From assembly GCA_038380435.1 (NCBI GenBank), contig JAWZYU010000005.1:36044001-36108000 (forward strand): DNA of 64,000 nucleotides, read 5' to 3'. Position 1 is the first letter of the stretch. Each line of letters starts with the position of its first letter. This DNA comes from Ryuthela nishihirai. Lineage: Eukaryota; Arthropoda; Arachnida; Araneae; Heptathelidae. The notes beneath the pieces were generated by a model. That model worked only from the letters and a program-made list of their open reading frames with translations, was not told where the DNA came from and did no database searches. The position numbers and the translations under genes are program-made. Shown piece by piece: positions 37,343-48,023 of the stretch.

Positions 37343-37696
37343 CCTCTGAGCAGCATTTTGAGCACACAATGTGTTAAATGGCGCGGTCTCAGACCCAAAG
37401 GGGACAGAGAAGGTTCGAGAGGAGACTCCACTAGAGAGCTGTTAGGCGACAGGTGGAAAAGCCTTCCTTCAAGCCCATCTAGCGTGTTCTTTAACGTGCA
37501 CAAGGTATGGGCTCGCTCTCCTGCACACGAACCAGGTTTTAACGCTCCATCCGAAAGACGGTGACCTTCCTCAGCACAGCAACGTCCCTTCTATCACTGA
37601 GGCGTAGCAACGATTAGTAAAGAAAATTATCAGCGCAGGCATAGTTGGGACTCGAACCTGGGAACTACAGATTACGACTGAGACAAACCTGGCCCT
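37343..37696 (-). mobile_element. SINE-A copy 21, old, tail-to-tail with copy 20
   Basis: Diverged copy in opposite orientation. The pair forms an imperfect inverted repeat about 280 bp left of the Polinton target site. Confidence 0.75.
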
Positions 37697-37968
37697 CAAA
37701 AAGTGGTATTCAATCAGAAATACAAGTTACATCCCTGTGGGTATTACGTGAAAATTTTTTTGGTGTACGTACAACTTTTGATAAAATACAAACTCAATTT
37801 TGATTTTTGTCTGATAAGCACCATGCTGTTGAATTCTGAGTTTCTTACATTCCTTCGAAAGCGAAGATTGAGGTTGCCAATTGCTTAAGTAGAAAAACTG
37901 GAAAAACTTAAAATAGGACTTGAAATTTTTGGAGCCGATTTGCATTCAAGAAAACACGAATTAAGTTA

Positions 37969-37974
37969 CCAGTT
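37969..37974. repeat. Left target-site duplication (CCAGTT)
   Basis: Six bases CCAGTT directly abut the left TIR and recur after the right TIR at 55530-55535. Six-base duplications are the hallmark of Polinton integrases. Confidence 0.93.
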
Positions 37975-38155
37975 AGTAGTTTCATCACAACCGGCAAGTC
38001 CCCCGGAAGTGCTTTCCCCCCCTATGTCGCAATCGTCCACGTTGCCTTCTTGACTTGGACCCCCTATGTCGCAATCGACCGGAAATTGACCTGTGCTGGG
38101 CCACGTTGCCTTCTGAACTTTGACCCTTATATTGCAATCAACAGGAAATTGACCC
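37975..38155 (+). repeat. Left Polinton terminal inverted repeat, 181 bp
   Basis: Reverse complement of 55349-55529 with no mismatch found by eye. It is itself built of related sub-repeats: a TATGTCGCAATCG-type block occurs at about 38022 and 38065, with a diverged form near 38128, alternating with ACGTTGCCTTCT blocks (38039, 38103). A 66-codon minus-strand reading frame crosses it and is a by-product of these repeats. Confidence 0.96.
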
Positions 38156-39180
38156 TGGCGTTGCAACTGTCACGGTATTAATAATTCATAATTCATAATT
38201 AATAATACATAATTAAAAATTCCTCCCCTTTTAACCCCTGGCGCTATCTAGTGCCTATGAGGAACACTATTTTCCCAAAAAAAAAAAAATCCTTATTTTA
38301 ACTCTAATTTTAAGCCCTCCTTCTCGAGCAGTCTCGATTTTTCTTTATTTCAGACCCCCCCCCCCCCAAATGGTTGACTTATATTTTAAACCCTCCACTT
38401 GCAGACCACCTGGTTGACCTATATTTTAAGCCCTACCTATATTTTAAGGCCCCCTCGGATTACAAGTCTCAGAATAATTCCACAGAAAAGGATGACACAA
38501 GTCTCAATTGTAAAAATCAACTCGCAAAGTTGTATTCTTATTAATTAAAACCCTTTCTATTAAAAGTTACCTCTATTAAAAATCTTTTGGTGTTCATTTT
38601 GCCAGGACTGCTAAACGATTCCCTTTTATTAAAACTCTGGTATTTATTTTTTCCAACCCCGTTAATCGATCCCTTAGTAAATAAAAACTCTCACTTACCT
38701 TTATTAAAATCATCCAGCGCTCGTAATAAATCGGTTTAATCGGGGGAAAAAAAATCATTCTATCGCTAGCGTACCTCCACGTTAATTTCGGGGAAAAGCC
38801 TCATCGGATCCAAGGTTCACGTATTTTACTAGAAGAATGACACAGTAACTGTTCCACAGAAAAATTAATAAAATTTGGTTTAAATTATTCGTAGGACTTG
38901 TATATAAGATCTAGCTTTAGACGTTCACCAGCCTAAAAGTTTACAAAGTCCGTTATCGGTGTATCGGAAATCGTATGTTTCCTGTAGACATCCTTCAGAT
39001 CGCTTATTAGTGGGGTAGCAACAGCACTTTCGCCACATCACACGATATGGTGCAATCCTTTATCAGCTGGAAGGTCAAATGTCCAGCGCTTCACTGTGTC
39101 TGCATTTGGTCAGCTGGAAGGTCAAATGTCCAGCGCTTCACTGTGTCTGCATAAGGTTTAAAAATAGATGATTCCTAGAA
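38156..39180. other. Polinton left subterminal non-coding region
   Basis: About 1 kb between the left TIR and the PolB promoter. It is AT-rich with homopolymer runs and short partial repeats (several forms of ATTTTAAGCCCT between 38310 and 38450). A 43-bp segment is duplicated in tandem with a 47-bp period at 39063-39105 and 39110-39152, directly upstream of the PolB TATA box, and could be a regulatory or origin-associated repeat. I see no gene. Confidence 0.6.
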
Positions 39181-39220
39181 TCCACATTGCACAACGGTCA
39201 AAGTCCAGTGGGGGAGGGTG

Positions 39221-39253
39221 TATATAAACACCGACTTCTCAGCGACTGTCACT
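39221..39253 (+). promoter_or_regulatory. Core promoter of PolB: TATA box and initiator
   Basis: TATATAA at 39221-39227 is followed about 30 bp later by TCACT at 39249-39253, close to the arthropod initiator TCAGT. This spacing is canonical. It places the transcription start downstream of an in-frame ATG at 39187 and so favours the ATG at 39343 as the PolB start. Confidence 0.6.
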
Positions 39254-39342
39254 GTGTTCTTCATCTGTCAGTTTGCGACCTGTCAACCCTGCTCGCTCTC
39301 CTTCTCTACCTGCTAGCTCGTCGATCCTCTTCTCTACCTGAG

Positions 39343-39392
39343 ATGTCCACTATGCGAGAATTTTCCTGTGCTGGATCCTCAACTGATACCAG
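39343..39392 (+). CDS. PolB: PolB exon 1 (start codon, 16 codons plus 2 nt)
   Basis: Short first coding exon. The ATG at 39343 is the first in frame after the inferred transcription start; the reading frame runs to a 5' splice site AG|GTAAATG at 39392/39393. The exon ends two bases into a codon, and exons 2, 3 and 4 each begin with the one base needed to complete it. No catalytic residues lie here; the peptide is Ser/Thr-rich. The splice model rests on sequence signals and phase only. An upstream in-frame ATG (39187) would add 52 residues but lies before the inferred initiator. Confidence 0.55.
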
Positions 39393-40357
39393 GTAAATGA
39401 AATTTTATTTAATATTGTCCTTAAGTTGCTCAACTGAATCACCTACTAACGTACAATATAGATTTTTATATTTGTTTCTAACTAGTAAAGTCATTCTAAA
39501 TGATAATTTTCAAACTTTAGTTATATTTTTGTTGATCAAGCTAGCAAAGTGTGCTTTTATTACAACTGATCAGTTCAATATAGATTTTTTTTATTTGTTT
39601 CTACCCTGTCATTTTATTCTAAACGATAATTTTCAAACTTTAGTTAGATTTTTTGATCAAGCTAGTCAAGTGTGCTTTTACTACAACTGTTCAATATAGA
39701 TTTTTATATTTGTTTCTAACTAGTAAAGTCATTCTAAATGATAATTTTCAAACTTTAGTTAGATTTTTTTTTTGATCAAGCTAGTCAAGTGTGCTTTTAC
39801 TACAACTGTTCAATATAGATTTTTATATTTGTTTCTAACTAGTAAAGTCATTCTAAATGATAATTTTCAAACTTTAGTTAGATTTTTTTTTTGATCAAGC
39901 TAGTCAAGTGTGCTTTTACTACAACTGTTCAATATAGATTTTTTTTTATTTGTTTCTACCCTGTCATTTTATTCTAAACGATAATTTTCAAACTTTAGTT
40001 AGATTTTTTGATCAAGCTAGTCAAGTGTGCTTTTTTACAACTGTTCAATATAGATTTTTTTTTATTTGTTTCTACCCTGTCATTTTATTCTAAACGATAA
40101 TTTTCAAACTTTAGTTAGATTTTTTTTTTTTGATCAAGCTAGTCAAGCGTGTTTTTATTACAACTGTTCAATATAGATTTTTATATTTGTTTCTACCCTG
40201 TCATTTTATTCTAAAACGATAATTTTTCAAACTTTAGTTAAATATTAGATTTTTTGATCAAGCTAGTAAAGTGTGCCTTTATTACAACATAACTGTTCTA
40301 AGTTAAAAAAAAAACATGTAAAGTACTGCATATTCTGAGACTAAATTATCTATCCAG
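39393..40357 (+). repeat. PolB intron 1 with seven copies of a ~120-bp tandem repeat
   Basis: Begins GTAAATG and ends TATCCAG. The interior is a tandem array whose unit includes TTTTCAAACTTTAGTTA, GATCAAGCTAGTCAAGTG and ACAACTGTTCAATATAG; seven copies of the first anchor are present. Unit length varies through poly-T tracts. Its first ~90 and last ~90 bases resemble those of introns 2 and 3. Confidence 0.7.
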
Positions 40358-40615
40358 GTCTGATGCTGGTCCTTCCACTGATGCCGACTGCTTTGAAGAG
40401 CTACTCACGGCAGTGCGCACTCTAGAGGCGGCAGCCAAAAGACCTCCTACACCTGAGCTTCCTGAACAGTCGAAGCGCCTTTGCATACTCCAACAAGGTG
40501 GCAGGGAATTAAGGCAAAGGACATCGAAACTTTCCCTCAAGAAGCGTCGTCAATCCACTGTCGCAGCGGGTATGGGAAATCCCTACGTCCCCGTCGTACC
40601 TTCAACTGCAACCAG
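40358..40615 (+). CDS. PolB: PolB exon 2 (86 codons, phase-conserved)
   Basis: Lies between an acceptor TATCCAG at 40357 and a donor AG|GTAAATG at 40615. Length 258 nt keeps the frame, so the exon could be included or skipped without a shift. It encodes a charged segment with a basic cluster near its C-terminal half (SLKKRRQS) and no known motif. Its first bases (GTCTGATGC...CCTTCCACTG) resemble the start of exon 3, which suggests exon duplication. Likely a linker ahead of the catalytic polymerase; function unknown. Confidence 0.5.
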
Positions 40616-41096
40616 GTAAATGAAATTTTATTTAATATTGCCCTTAAGGCGCTCAATTGAATCACTTACTAACGTACAATATAGAGTTTTATATTTGTTT
40701 TTACCCTGTCATTTTATTCTATAAATGTTAATTTTCAAACTTTAGTTAGATTTTTTGCTCAAGCTAGTAAACTATGCTTTTATTACAACTGTTCAATGTA
40801 TTTGTTTTCTACCCTTGTAAAACCATTTTACTTTTTTTTTTATTCTAAATGATAATTTTCAAACTTTAGTTAGTTTTCTACTCATGCTAGTCAAGTGTGG
40901 TTTTATTACAACTGTTCGGTTCAATATAGATTTTTCTAACTAGTAAAATCATTTTAGTCTAAATGATAATTTTCAAACTTTAGTTACTTAGTTTTTGATC
41001 AAGTTAGCAAACTGAAGCATATTGGTTTTTCATTTTCTGTTCTAAGATAAAAACGTGTAAAGTACTGCATATTCTGAGACTAAATTATCTATCCAG
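40616..41096 (+). repeat. PolB intron 2 with three copies of the ~120-bp repeat
   Basis: Starts GTAAATGAAATTTTATTTAA like intron 1 and ends CTAAATTATCTATCCAG like intron 1. It carries three repeat anchors. It is the shortest of the three homologous introns. Confidence 0.65.
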
Positions 41097-41468
41097 GTCT
41101 ATCCCTTCCACTGGTGCCGGAACCTCCAGCGTTCGTGTTCCCGTCTCCTCCAACATAAGGACACCATTCACTATCGCCGCTGGTACCGGACCCTCCAGCG
41201 TTCGTGTTCCCGTCTCCACCGGCATAAGGACACCATTCACTATCGCCGCTGGTACCGGACCCTCCAGCGTTCGTGTTCCCGTCTCCTCCGGCATAAGGAC
41301 ACCATTCACTATCGCCGCTGGTACCGGACCCTCCAGCGTTCGTGTTCCCGTCTCCTCCGACATAAGGACACCATTCACTATCGCCGCTGGTGCCGGACCC
41401 TCGAGCGTTCGTGTTCCCGACATAAGGACACCATTCACTATCGCCGCTGGTACCTCCACCGCTACCAG
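41097..41468 (+). CDS. PolB: PolB exon 3: coding minisatellite, five 69-bp units
   Basis: Exactly 124 codons of open plus-strand frame between a TATCCAG acceptor and an AG|GTAAATG donor. It is almost entirely a 23-residue repeat containing SSVRVPVSS, GIRTPFTIAAG and TGP, present five times; the last unit lacks nine bases (three codons), which keeps frame. Multiple-of-three unit length and in-frame indel fit selection for an open frame. An open frame on the minus strand across the same repeat is a shadow. The role is unknown; it would form a low-complexity, probably disordered segment in the polymerase N-terminus. Confidence 0.5.
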
Positions 41469-43080
41469 GTAAATGTAATTTTATTTAATGTTGCCCTTAA
41501 GGCGCTCAACTGTACCACATACTAACGTTCAATATAGAGTTTTATATTTGTATCTGTTTTTCTAACTAGTAAAGTCATTTTATTCTAAATGATAATTTTC
41601 AAACTTTAGTTAGATTTTTTTTTTTGATCAAGCTAGTCAAGTGTGCTTTTTTACAACTGTTCAGTTCAATATAGATTTTTATATTTGTTTCTACCCTGTC
41701 ATTTTATTCTAAACGATAATTTTCAAACTTTAGTTAGATTTTTTTTTTTTGATCAAGCTAGTCAAGTGTGCTTTTTTACAACTGTTCAGTTCAATATAGA
41801 TTTTTATATTTGTTTCTAACTAGTAAAGTCATTCTAAATGATAATTTTCAAACTTTAGTTAGATTTTTTTTTTGATCAAGCTAGTCAAGTGTGCTTTTAT
41901 TACAACTGTTCAGTTCAATATAAATTTCTCTACCATGTAAAGTCATTTTACTTTTTTTATTCTAAACGATAATTTTCAAACTTTAGTTAAATATTAGATT
42001 TTTTGATCAAGCTAGTCAAGTGTGCTTTTACTACAACTGTTCAATATAGATTTTTTTTTTATTTGTTTCGACCCTGTCATTTTATTCTAAACGATAATTT
42101 TCAAACTTTAGTTAGATTTTTTGATCAAGCTAGTCAAGTGTGCTTTTACTACAACTGTTCAATATAGATTTTTTTTTATTTGTTTCTACCCTGTCATTTT
42201 ATTCTAAACGATAATTTTCAAACTTTAGTTAGATTTTTTGATCAAGCTAGTCAAGTGTGCTTTTACTACAACTGTTCAATATAGATTTGTTTCTAACTAG
42301 TAAAGTCATTCTAAATGATAATTTTCAAACTTTAGTTAAATATTAGATTTTTTGATCAAGCTAGTCAAGTGTGCTTTTTTTTTTTACAACTGTTCAGTTC
42401 AATATAGATTTCTCTACCATGTAAAGTCATTTTACTTTTTTTTTTTTATTCTAAACGATAATTTTCAAACTTTAGTTAGATTTTTTGATCAAGCTAGTCA
42501 AGTGTGCTTTTACTACAACTGTTCAATATAGATTTTTTTATTTGTTTCTACCCTGTCATTTTACTTTTTTTTTTATTCTAAACGATAATTTTCAAACTTT
42601 AGTTAGATTTTTTGATCAAGCTAGTCAAGTGTGCTTTTACTACAACTGTTCAATATAGATTTTTTTTATTTGTTTCTACCCTGTCATTTTATTCTAAACG
42701 ATAATTTTCAAACTTTAGTTAGATTTTTTTTTTTGATCAAGCTAGTCAAGCGTGTTTTTATTACAACTGTTCAATATAGATTTTTATATTTGTTTCTACC
42801 CTGTCATTTTATTCTAAACGATAATTTTCAAACTTTAGTTAGATTTTTTTTTTGATCAAGCTAGTCAAGCGTGTTTTTATTACAACTGTTCAATATAGAT
42901 TTTTATATTTGTTTCTACCCTGTCATTTTATTCTAAAACGATAATTTTTCAAACTTTAGTTAAATATTAGATTTTTTGATCAAGTTAGCAAACTGAAGCA
43001 TATTGGTTTTTCATTTTCTGTTCTAAGATAAAAAAACATGTAAAGTACTGCATATTCTGAAAAATAAATTAACTTTCTAG
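41469..43080 (+). repeat. PolB intron 3 with twelve copies of the ~120-bp repeat
   Basis: Starts GTAAATG and ends ACTTTCTAG. Twelve copies of the TTTTCAAACTTTAGTTA anchor are present, some nearly identical to neighbours, showing recent array expansion. The last part (TTGGTTTTTCATTTTCTGTTC...) is shared with the ends of introns 1 and 2. Confidence 0.7.
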
Positions 43081-46000
43081 GTCCGCATTCTCCAACGTTC
43101 CTGTCAGTGGATTCTCCAACGTTCCTGTCAGCTCTACAGAGTCTCCCCACTTCACAGTGTCACACACTCGGCGGTACAACTCGAAAAAATTCAAGACAGA
43201 TTTCGTCTCTACAAGTGTGCGACTTGGAGGTATGGAGAATGTGGAACCACACAATTTCCTCCCGGTCCTACACGACCTGCACGAGAAAATGTTGGCTGAC
43301 GTCGTCCCCACAGGGGAGTATAGCCATGTTCGGCTGTGTTTACGCTCCCGGGATTTGAAAAACCCCGTCAACTTGGCCCTAATTCGGCGTAATGCCCTGA
43401 CGGGGGAGAGATTCATGGCTGCACTAGACAAAGTAGTGCAGTCAAATGAGTCTCTTGGTCCCGGGAGCGAACTGGAATTTGACTTCGTTTGTGCCAACCT
43501 GGACCGTGTCGGCAGTGGGGGCGATGGAAGGCGCGCAGGTCCCGAGACTCGTCGAGTCGCTGACGTCGGGTCATTCATTATCAAGAAGGGGAGTGTCTTG
43601 AGAATCATAAATAATGACATCCTCTGTCTAGCAAGAGCTCTCGTCGTTGCACGGGAGCTCTGCTTAAAAAATAAAGGGCTGCCTAATCGATATGTGGAGA
43701 TCGCCAATTACACTCGCCCACTCCAACAGACAGATGCGCTTAATCTACACCTGAACGCCGGAGTCCCTGTTGCTCCGTGTGGACTCCCGGAAGTACGTCT
43801 CTTTCAAGCTCACCTGACACAGTTCAGGATTGTTGTGTATTCTGCTGACGACGCCTTCCTTCCCATCTTCATTGGTCCCGAAGGCGGGGACAACCTTTAT
43901 TTGTTGTTTAGTGCAGGGCATTACGACGTGATTACCAAACCATCAGGGTTTTTCGGGGTTAAGGAGTTCTGTCACATTTGTTTAAAGGGGTCTAACAACG
44001 GGCACGTTTGCAGAGGGACCTGTAACAGGTGCCTGTCAACCGATGTGGTTCACGCAGGGGAGTTGTTGCTTTGCACAGTGTGTTGCGTGTATTTGCGTGG
44101 GGCTGAATGCTTTCAGGCGCACCTGCTGAAGGCATGTCAGACGCAACATCGCTGCGTTAAGTGCATCAACATGTACAATCCCCTGAAAAAGCACGTTTGC
44201 AAGGTTGACACCTTAAAATTCGTCGAGCCCTGCAAAATTGACCCTGTCGGTCAGACTTACCTCTACTTTGACGTAGAGACTGTGCAGTGTGCCGACGGGT
44301 TGCTGAAACCGATACTATGTGTGGTCACATACCAAGTGGACGACGAGTGGGTCTATGCTTCATTCCCGGAAACGGACGCCTTTATGGATTGGATTCTCGC
44401 CGAAGAACGTCCTGGGGTTCAACGATTCAAGGATGCCACAGTCCTCGCACATAATCTGAAAGGCTTTGACGGCATGTTCATCATTAGTTACCTGTACAGA
44501 AAATTTTTAAAACCGGATCTCGTGTTCGATGGATCCAAGATTTTAGGTATCTTTTTACCTGGCCTTAAAATAAGGTTCATTGACACGTTGTCCTTTATTC
44601 AGGCTCCTCTTCGATCATTCACGAAGACCTTCAACTTGGAGACGGTGAAAGGCTTTTTCCCCTTTAAATTCGTGAAGGAGGAAAATCTACAGTATGCAGG
44701 ACCCATCCCTGATCGGCTTTTTTTCCAGCCGGAAGACATGGAGCCTGAAACTCTGTCAGCATTCAACGAGTGGTATGCCGCAGCAAGCCTTGAACCCTGG
44801 GATTTTCAACAGCAGCTTCTGTATTACTGCAAGGCAGATACAGAGTTGTTGCGGCGAGGCGCCCAAGCTTTCCGTGAGGAATTTTTAAATCTCACAGGCG
44901 TAGACCCATTTGCACGTGACCTGACTATTGCCGGTGCTTGTCTTCGAATTTTCCGTGGGAAGTTTCTGCAAAAGAATACCCTCGGTGTGTGTCCCGCCCA
45001 AGGGTATTCGGCGAGTAACGACCGGCAGTCCTTGAAAGCTCTCGCATGGTTAGAGTATGAGGCTTCCAAGGACAATATCGTAATTCAAACTGCGCGATCA
45101 CCCGGAGGTGAGTATAAGATAGGGCAGTACAAATTAGACGGCGTGTGCCACAGTACCCATTGTTATTACGAGTTTTTAGGTTGTTACTATCATCACTGTT
45201 TGAAATGTTTCAAACCTGAAAAAATAGATCAGCGCACGAGAAAGCCATTTGGTCTGCTAAACACCCGGACCATGGATCGTCTTGAGACCTTGAAAGTGCT
45301 GATGAACGGGTACACATGCAAAATTATGTGGGAGCACGAATTCGACGAGTTAATGCGCAACAACTCACCCGTCGCATTAATTTATAAATCCGTCGAGCCT
45401 ATCAGGCGTATAGGGGCCCGTGACTACCTCTACGGAGGGCGCGTGGAGGTGTTTTCCATCTTTGCATCGGCGGGCCTAGGATGTAGCCTTAACTACGTTG
45501 ATTACAACAGCCTGTACCCTTATGTTTGCAAGAAGGCTCCATTCGGTAAAGGTCACCCGGTTCGGATCACCTCTGATTTCGCCACGGACCTCGACCACTA
45601 TTTTGGCATTGCACACGCCACACTGTTAGCCCCCGACGATTTGTTCATCCCTGTACTGCCCTACAGGTGTAATGGGAAGCTGCTTTTCCCCCTTTGCAGG
45701 AGCTGTGCAGATGGTCAGCTGGCACCCCCTTGTCAGCACACCGTGAACCAGCACGCATTGACAGGATCTTGGCCAACGTTCGAAATTTACGCTGCGATGC
45801 GTGCTGGATACAAACTTCTTCAATTCCACGACGTGTGGCATTTTAACACCATCCTGCAATATGATCCCGCAACAAAAAAGGGAGGTGTCTATGCTGGGTA
45901 CATAGATACTTTTCTGGGGCTGAAGCAGCGCTACTCCGGGTTTCCCCCTGACATGCAGACCGAGGAGCAAAAGGAAGCCTTCTGTGAGGCCTTCTTCCAG

Positions 46001-46825
46001 GCGGAGGGGGTTCGGATCCTCCCCTCGGAAGTTGAAAAAAACAACCTTAAGCGTACACTTTCCAAGGTCTCGCTTAATTCGTCATGGGGGAAGCATGCGC
46101 AGAACATGAGTCGAACCCAGACGACCATTGTGAGTTGTCCTGTCAAGTACATGGAACTCTTGACGGACGCATCGCTAGTCATCACTGACGTCGCTGTTAT
46201 CAGTGATCAGGCCGTGCTTGTCACGCACAAGCCGGCGGAGTCTGCCACTCCAGCGAACACCCGTGGAAGCCTGATTCTCGCCGCAATGGTGACGAGTCAC
46301 GCCCGACTAAAGCTGTACGAGCTTCTATCAAAATTAGATAGTCGTGCAATGTACTCGGACACGGATTCAGTAATTTATACAACGTCTCCTCGCGACACCT
46401 ACACACCACCACAACATCCCTTTCTTGGAGGTCTCGTAGATGAAATTTCTTCAAAGTACGGCTCCGGTGTACACATCACTGACTATGTCAGCGCCGGAGC
46501 CAAAAGTTATGCCCTTCGGCTGAGCAACGGGGATGAAATTCTTCGCGCCAAGGGCATATCACTCACGAAGAAAAACCGGTGCACATACAATTTTGAACTA
46601 CTGAAATCCATGGTGCTAGGGAACTCCCCAACCAGTGAGACCTTCGAAGTCCCTTTCAATGTAATTCGTAATAAAGTGGATGGGTCACTTACGAATAAGC
46701 CCATGGTGAAAAGGTTTAAGGCTAACCTAGATAAGCGGTATCTCAGCCCGGGTTCAACTCTCACTGTACCTTATGGTTACAATGACCTGGGCCTGGATAC
46801 CCTTATCCAACTCATGGATGAGTAA
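43081..46825 (+). CDS. PolB: Protein-primed family B DNA polymerase (pPolB), main exon
   Basis: Replicates the element by protein priming. The frame is open from an acceptor CTAG at 43080 to TAA at 46825, about 1,247 codons; a non-ATG first codon supports upstream exons. Counting residues from the codon at 43157: a Cys/His-rich region (about 270-340); exonuclease motifs DVE (D372, E374), N433...FD438 and YxxxD (Y556, D561); a Cys/His insertion typical of Polinton polymerases (about 660-682, GCYYHHC); polymerase motif A DYNSLYP (D782); motif B KVSLNSSWG (N974, with Trp where Tyr is usual); motif C YSDTDS (D1068, D1070); and GAKSY downstream. All catalytic acidic residues are present. It converges on the minus-strand gene block. 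With exons 1-3 the protein would be about 1,474 residues. Confidence 0.96.
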
Positions 46826-47130
46826 ATGTACAGTTTTCAACTTATTTATTTCATATTACACCTTTATTTATTTCATTGTACAGTTTTCAACTTATTTATT
46901 TCATATTACACCTTTATTTATTTCATTGTACAGTTTTCAACTTATTTATTTCATATTACACCTTTATTTATTTTATATTACACCTTTATTTATTTCATTG
47001 TACGGTTTTCAACTTATTTATTTCATATTACACCTTTATTACATTGTACAGTTTTCAACTTATTTATTACATCTTTATTTATTACACCTTTATTTATTAT
47101 TTCACTGTACGCCTTTTATTTCAATATCCT
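46826..47130 (+). repeat. 50-bp tandem repeat in the PolB 3' region
   Basis: Starting at the PolB stop codon, a unit containing TACAGTTTTCAACTTATTT and CATATTACACC recurs at about 46828, 46878, 46928, 46999 and 47045, the later copies degenerate. Open frames across it in several phases are repeat artefacts. Confidence 0.85.
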
Positions 47131-47301
47131 TAATGGATCTTAATTTATCACGCGTAATGACCTTGCACTCGGCGTCGTCAGCAGTTTTTGAAGCTTGTAT
47201 TTTTGAAACCTACAATATGTTACTGTCCAGCATTGGATATGTGAAACCAACAGTGGTTATGTCATGTGAAAGCAACAGTGGATCTGTCATGTAAATTTTT
47301 T

Positions 47302-47307
47302 AATAAA
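47302..47307 (+). terminator. Candidate polyadenylation signal for PolB
   Basis: AATAAA about 480 bp after the PolB stop; it is the first canonical signal I find downstream on this strand. Confidence 0.45.
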
Positions 47308-47653
47308 AAAGGTTTCAAAAAATCCGTCTCTTTATTTCTCAGAACTGGAAGACACTATGGTGGGAGAAAGCACGAGGTAACTTTGTTTTTCAGGTGCTCC
47401 GTAAGTCTTATCAGTGATCTGCACAATGCGCTGCTCCCCTCCAAGTCTCGCTGCTGCAGCAGCATTCTCATTTCCCCGCCCATCGACACTAACGCCCTCT
47501 GCTGTACTCCCGAGTGTAGCAGCACTCGTACAACTGCGCCCAGTCATGCAGATCACTTCCGGATGTCAAACATTGAATGAACTATCAGTGTGAAAACATT
47601 GAATGGGAAGAGACATAAAAATGACAAAAGGCATATTATCAGTTTTACATTCT

Positions 47654-47659
47654 TTTATT
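47654..47659 (-). terminator. Candidate polyadenylation signal for the minus-strand block
   Basis: AATAAA on the minus strand 80 bp beyond the stop of the last overlapping ORF (47739). No other AATAAA is obvious between the nine overlapping genes. Confidence 0.5.
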
Positions 47660-47738
47660 GGATACAGATTTTTAATACATGGTTTTTTAACACAAGTCTT
47701 CAAGCACACAAGTCTTGGAAAGTTTTTTACAGATATTT

Positions 47739-48023
47739 TCAATACGCCGTCCACTCGGATAATTTTCTTTTCTTACGTCGGATGGGAACAGCAATGTCTT
47801 TTGGGGGCCGCTCTTCAGCTATATGATTTCTGGGAATGTTGACTTTTACTTCCTGTGGAGTGTCAAGCTGTTTTGAGAATAATAAATAATTTTTCAAAGC
47901 AGTCAGATATTTTTCAGACTTATCGTCAGCATCACCAGACTCTAATATTTTCTTCATCTCTGAGTCTAAATCACACACTTTTTTTCTTATGTTTCTCCTC
48001 TGCACTGCTTTCACTGAAATCAT
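47739..48023 (-). CDS. Small charged Polinton protein, unknown function (94 aa)
   Basis: ATG at 48023, TGA at 47739. Its ATG overlaps the stop of the preceding gene by four bases (ATGA). The protein is hydrophilic, with an acidic centre (DSEMKKILESGDADDKSEKY) and a basic patch near the C-terminus (PIRRKKRKL) that could act in nuclear import or nucleic-acid binding. I recognise no family. Position at the end of the structural gene block, after the packaging ATPase and the small hydrophobic-tail protein, suggests a virion-associated or accessory role, but this is inference. Confidence 0.6.
   Translation of the reverse strand: MISVKAVQRRNIRKKVCDLDSEMKKILESGDADDKSEKYLTALKNYLLFSKQLDTPQEVKVNIPRNHIAEERPPKDIAVPIRRKKRKLSEWTAY

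Larger units (their letters stand above)
47131..47738. other. Convergent intergenic region between PolB and the minus-strand block
   Basis: Holds the 3' ends of both transcription directions. A small minus-strand frame with ATG at 47547 and stop at 47332 (71 codons, rich in Ala, Ser and Gly) has balanced composition but no recognisable similarity, and an overlapping plus-strand frame exists. I regard neither as an established gene. Confidence 0.4.

Noticed and set aside
37966..38166. 66-codon frame across the left TIR
   Set aside because: Repetitive peptide produced by TIR sub-repeats; the flanking bases are host DNA.
41085..41459. Minus-strand open frame with a repeated AAIVNGVLM peptide
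   Set aside because: It is the shadow of the plus-strand 69-bp repeat, which has matching splice signals and the phase of the other PolB exons.
39393..43080. CRISPR-like array
   Set aside because: Units are ~120 bp, contiguous, without spacers, and bounded by splice sites in an animal genome.
43069..43707. 212-codon minus-strand frame opposite PolB
   Set aside because: Antisense to the well-supported PolB exon; no motif.
46773..47294. Long Phe/Ile/Tyr-rich frames after PolB
   Set aside because: Translation of the 50-bp AT-rich tandem repeat in several phases.
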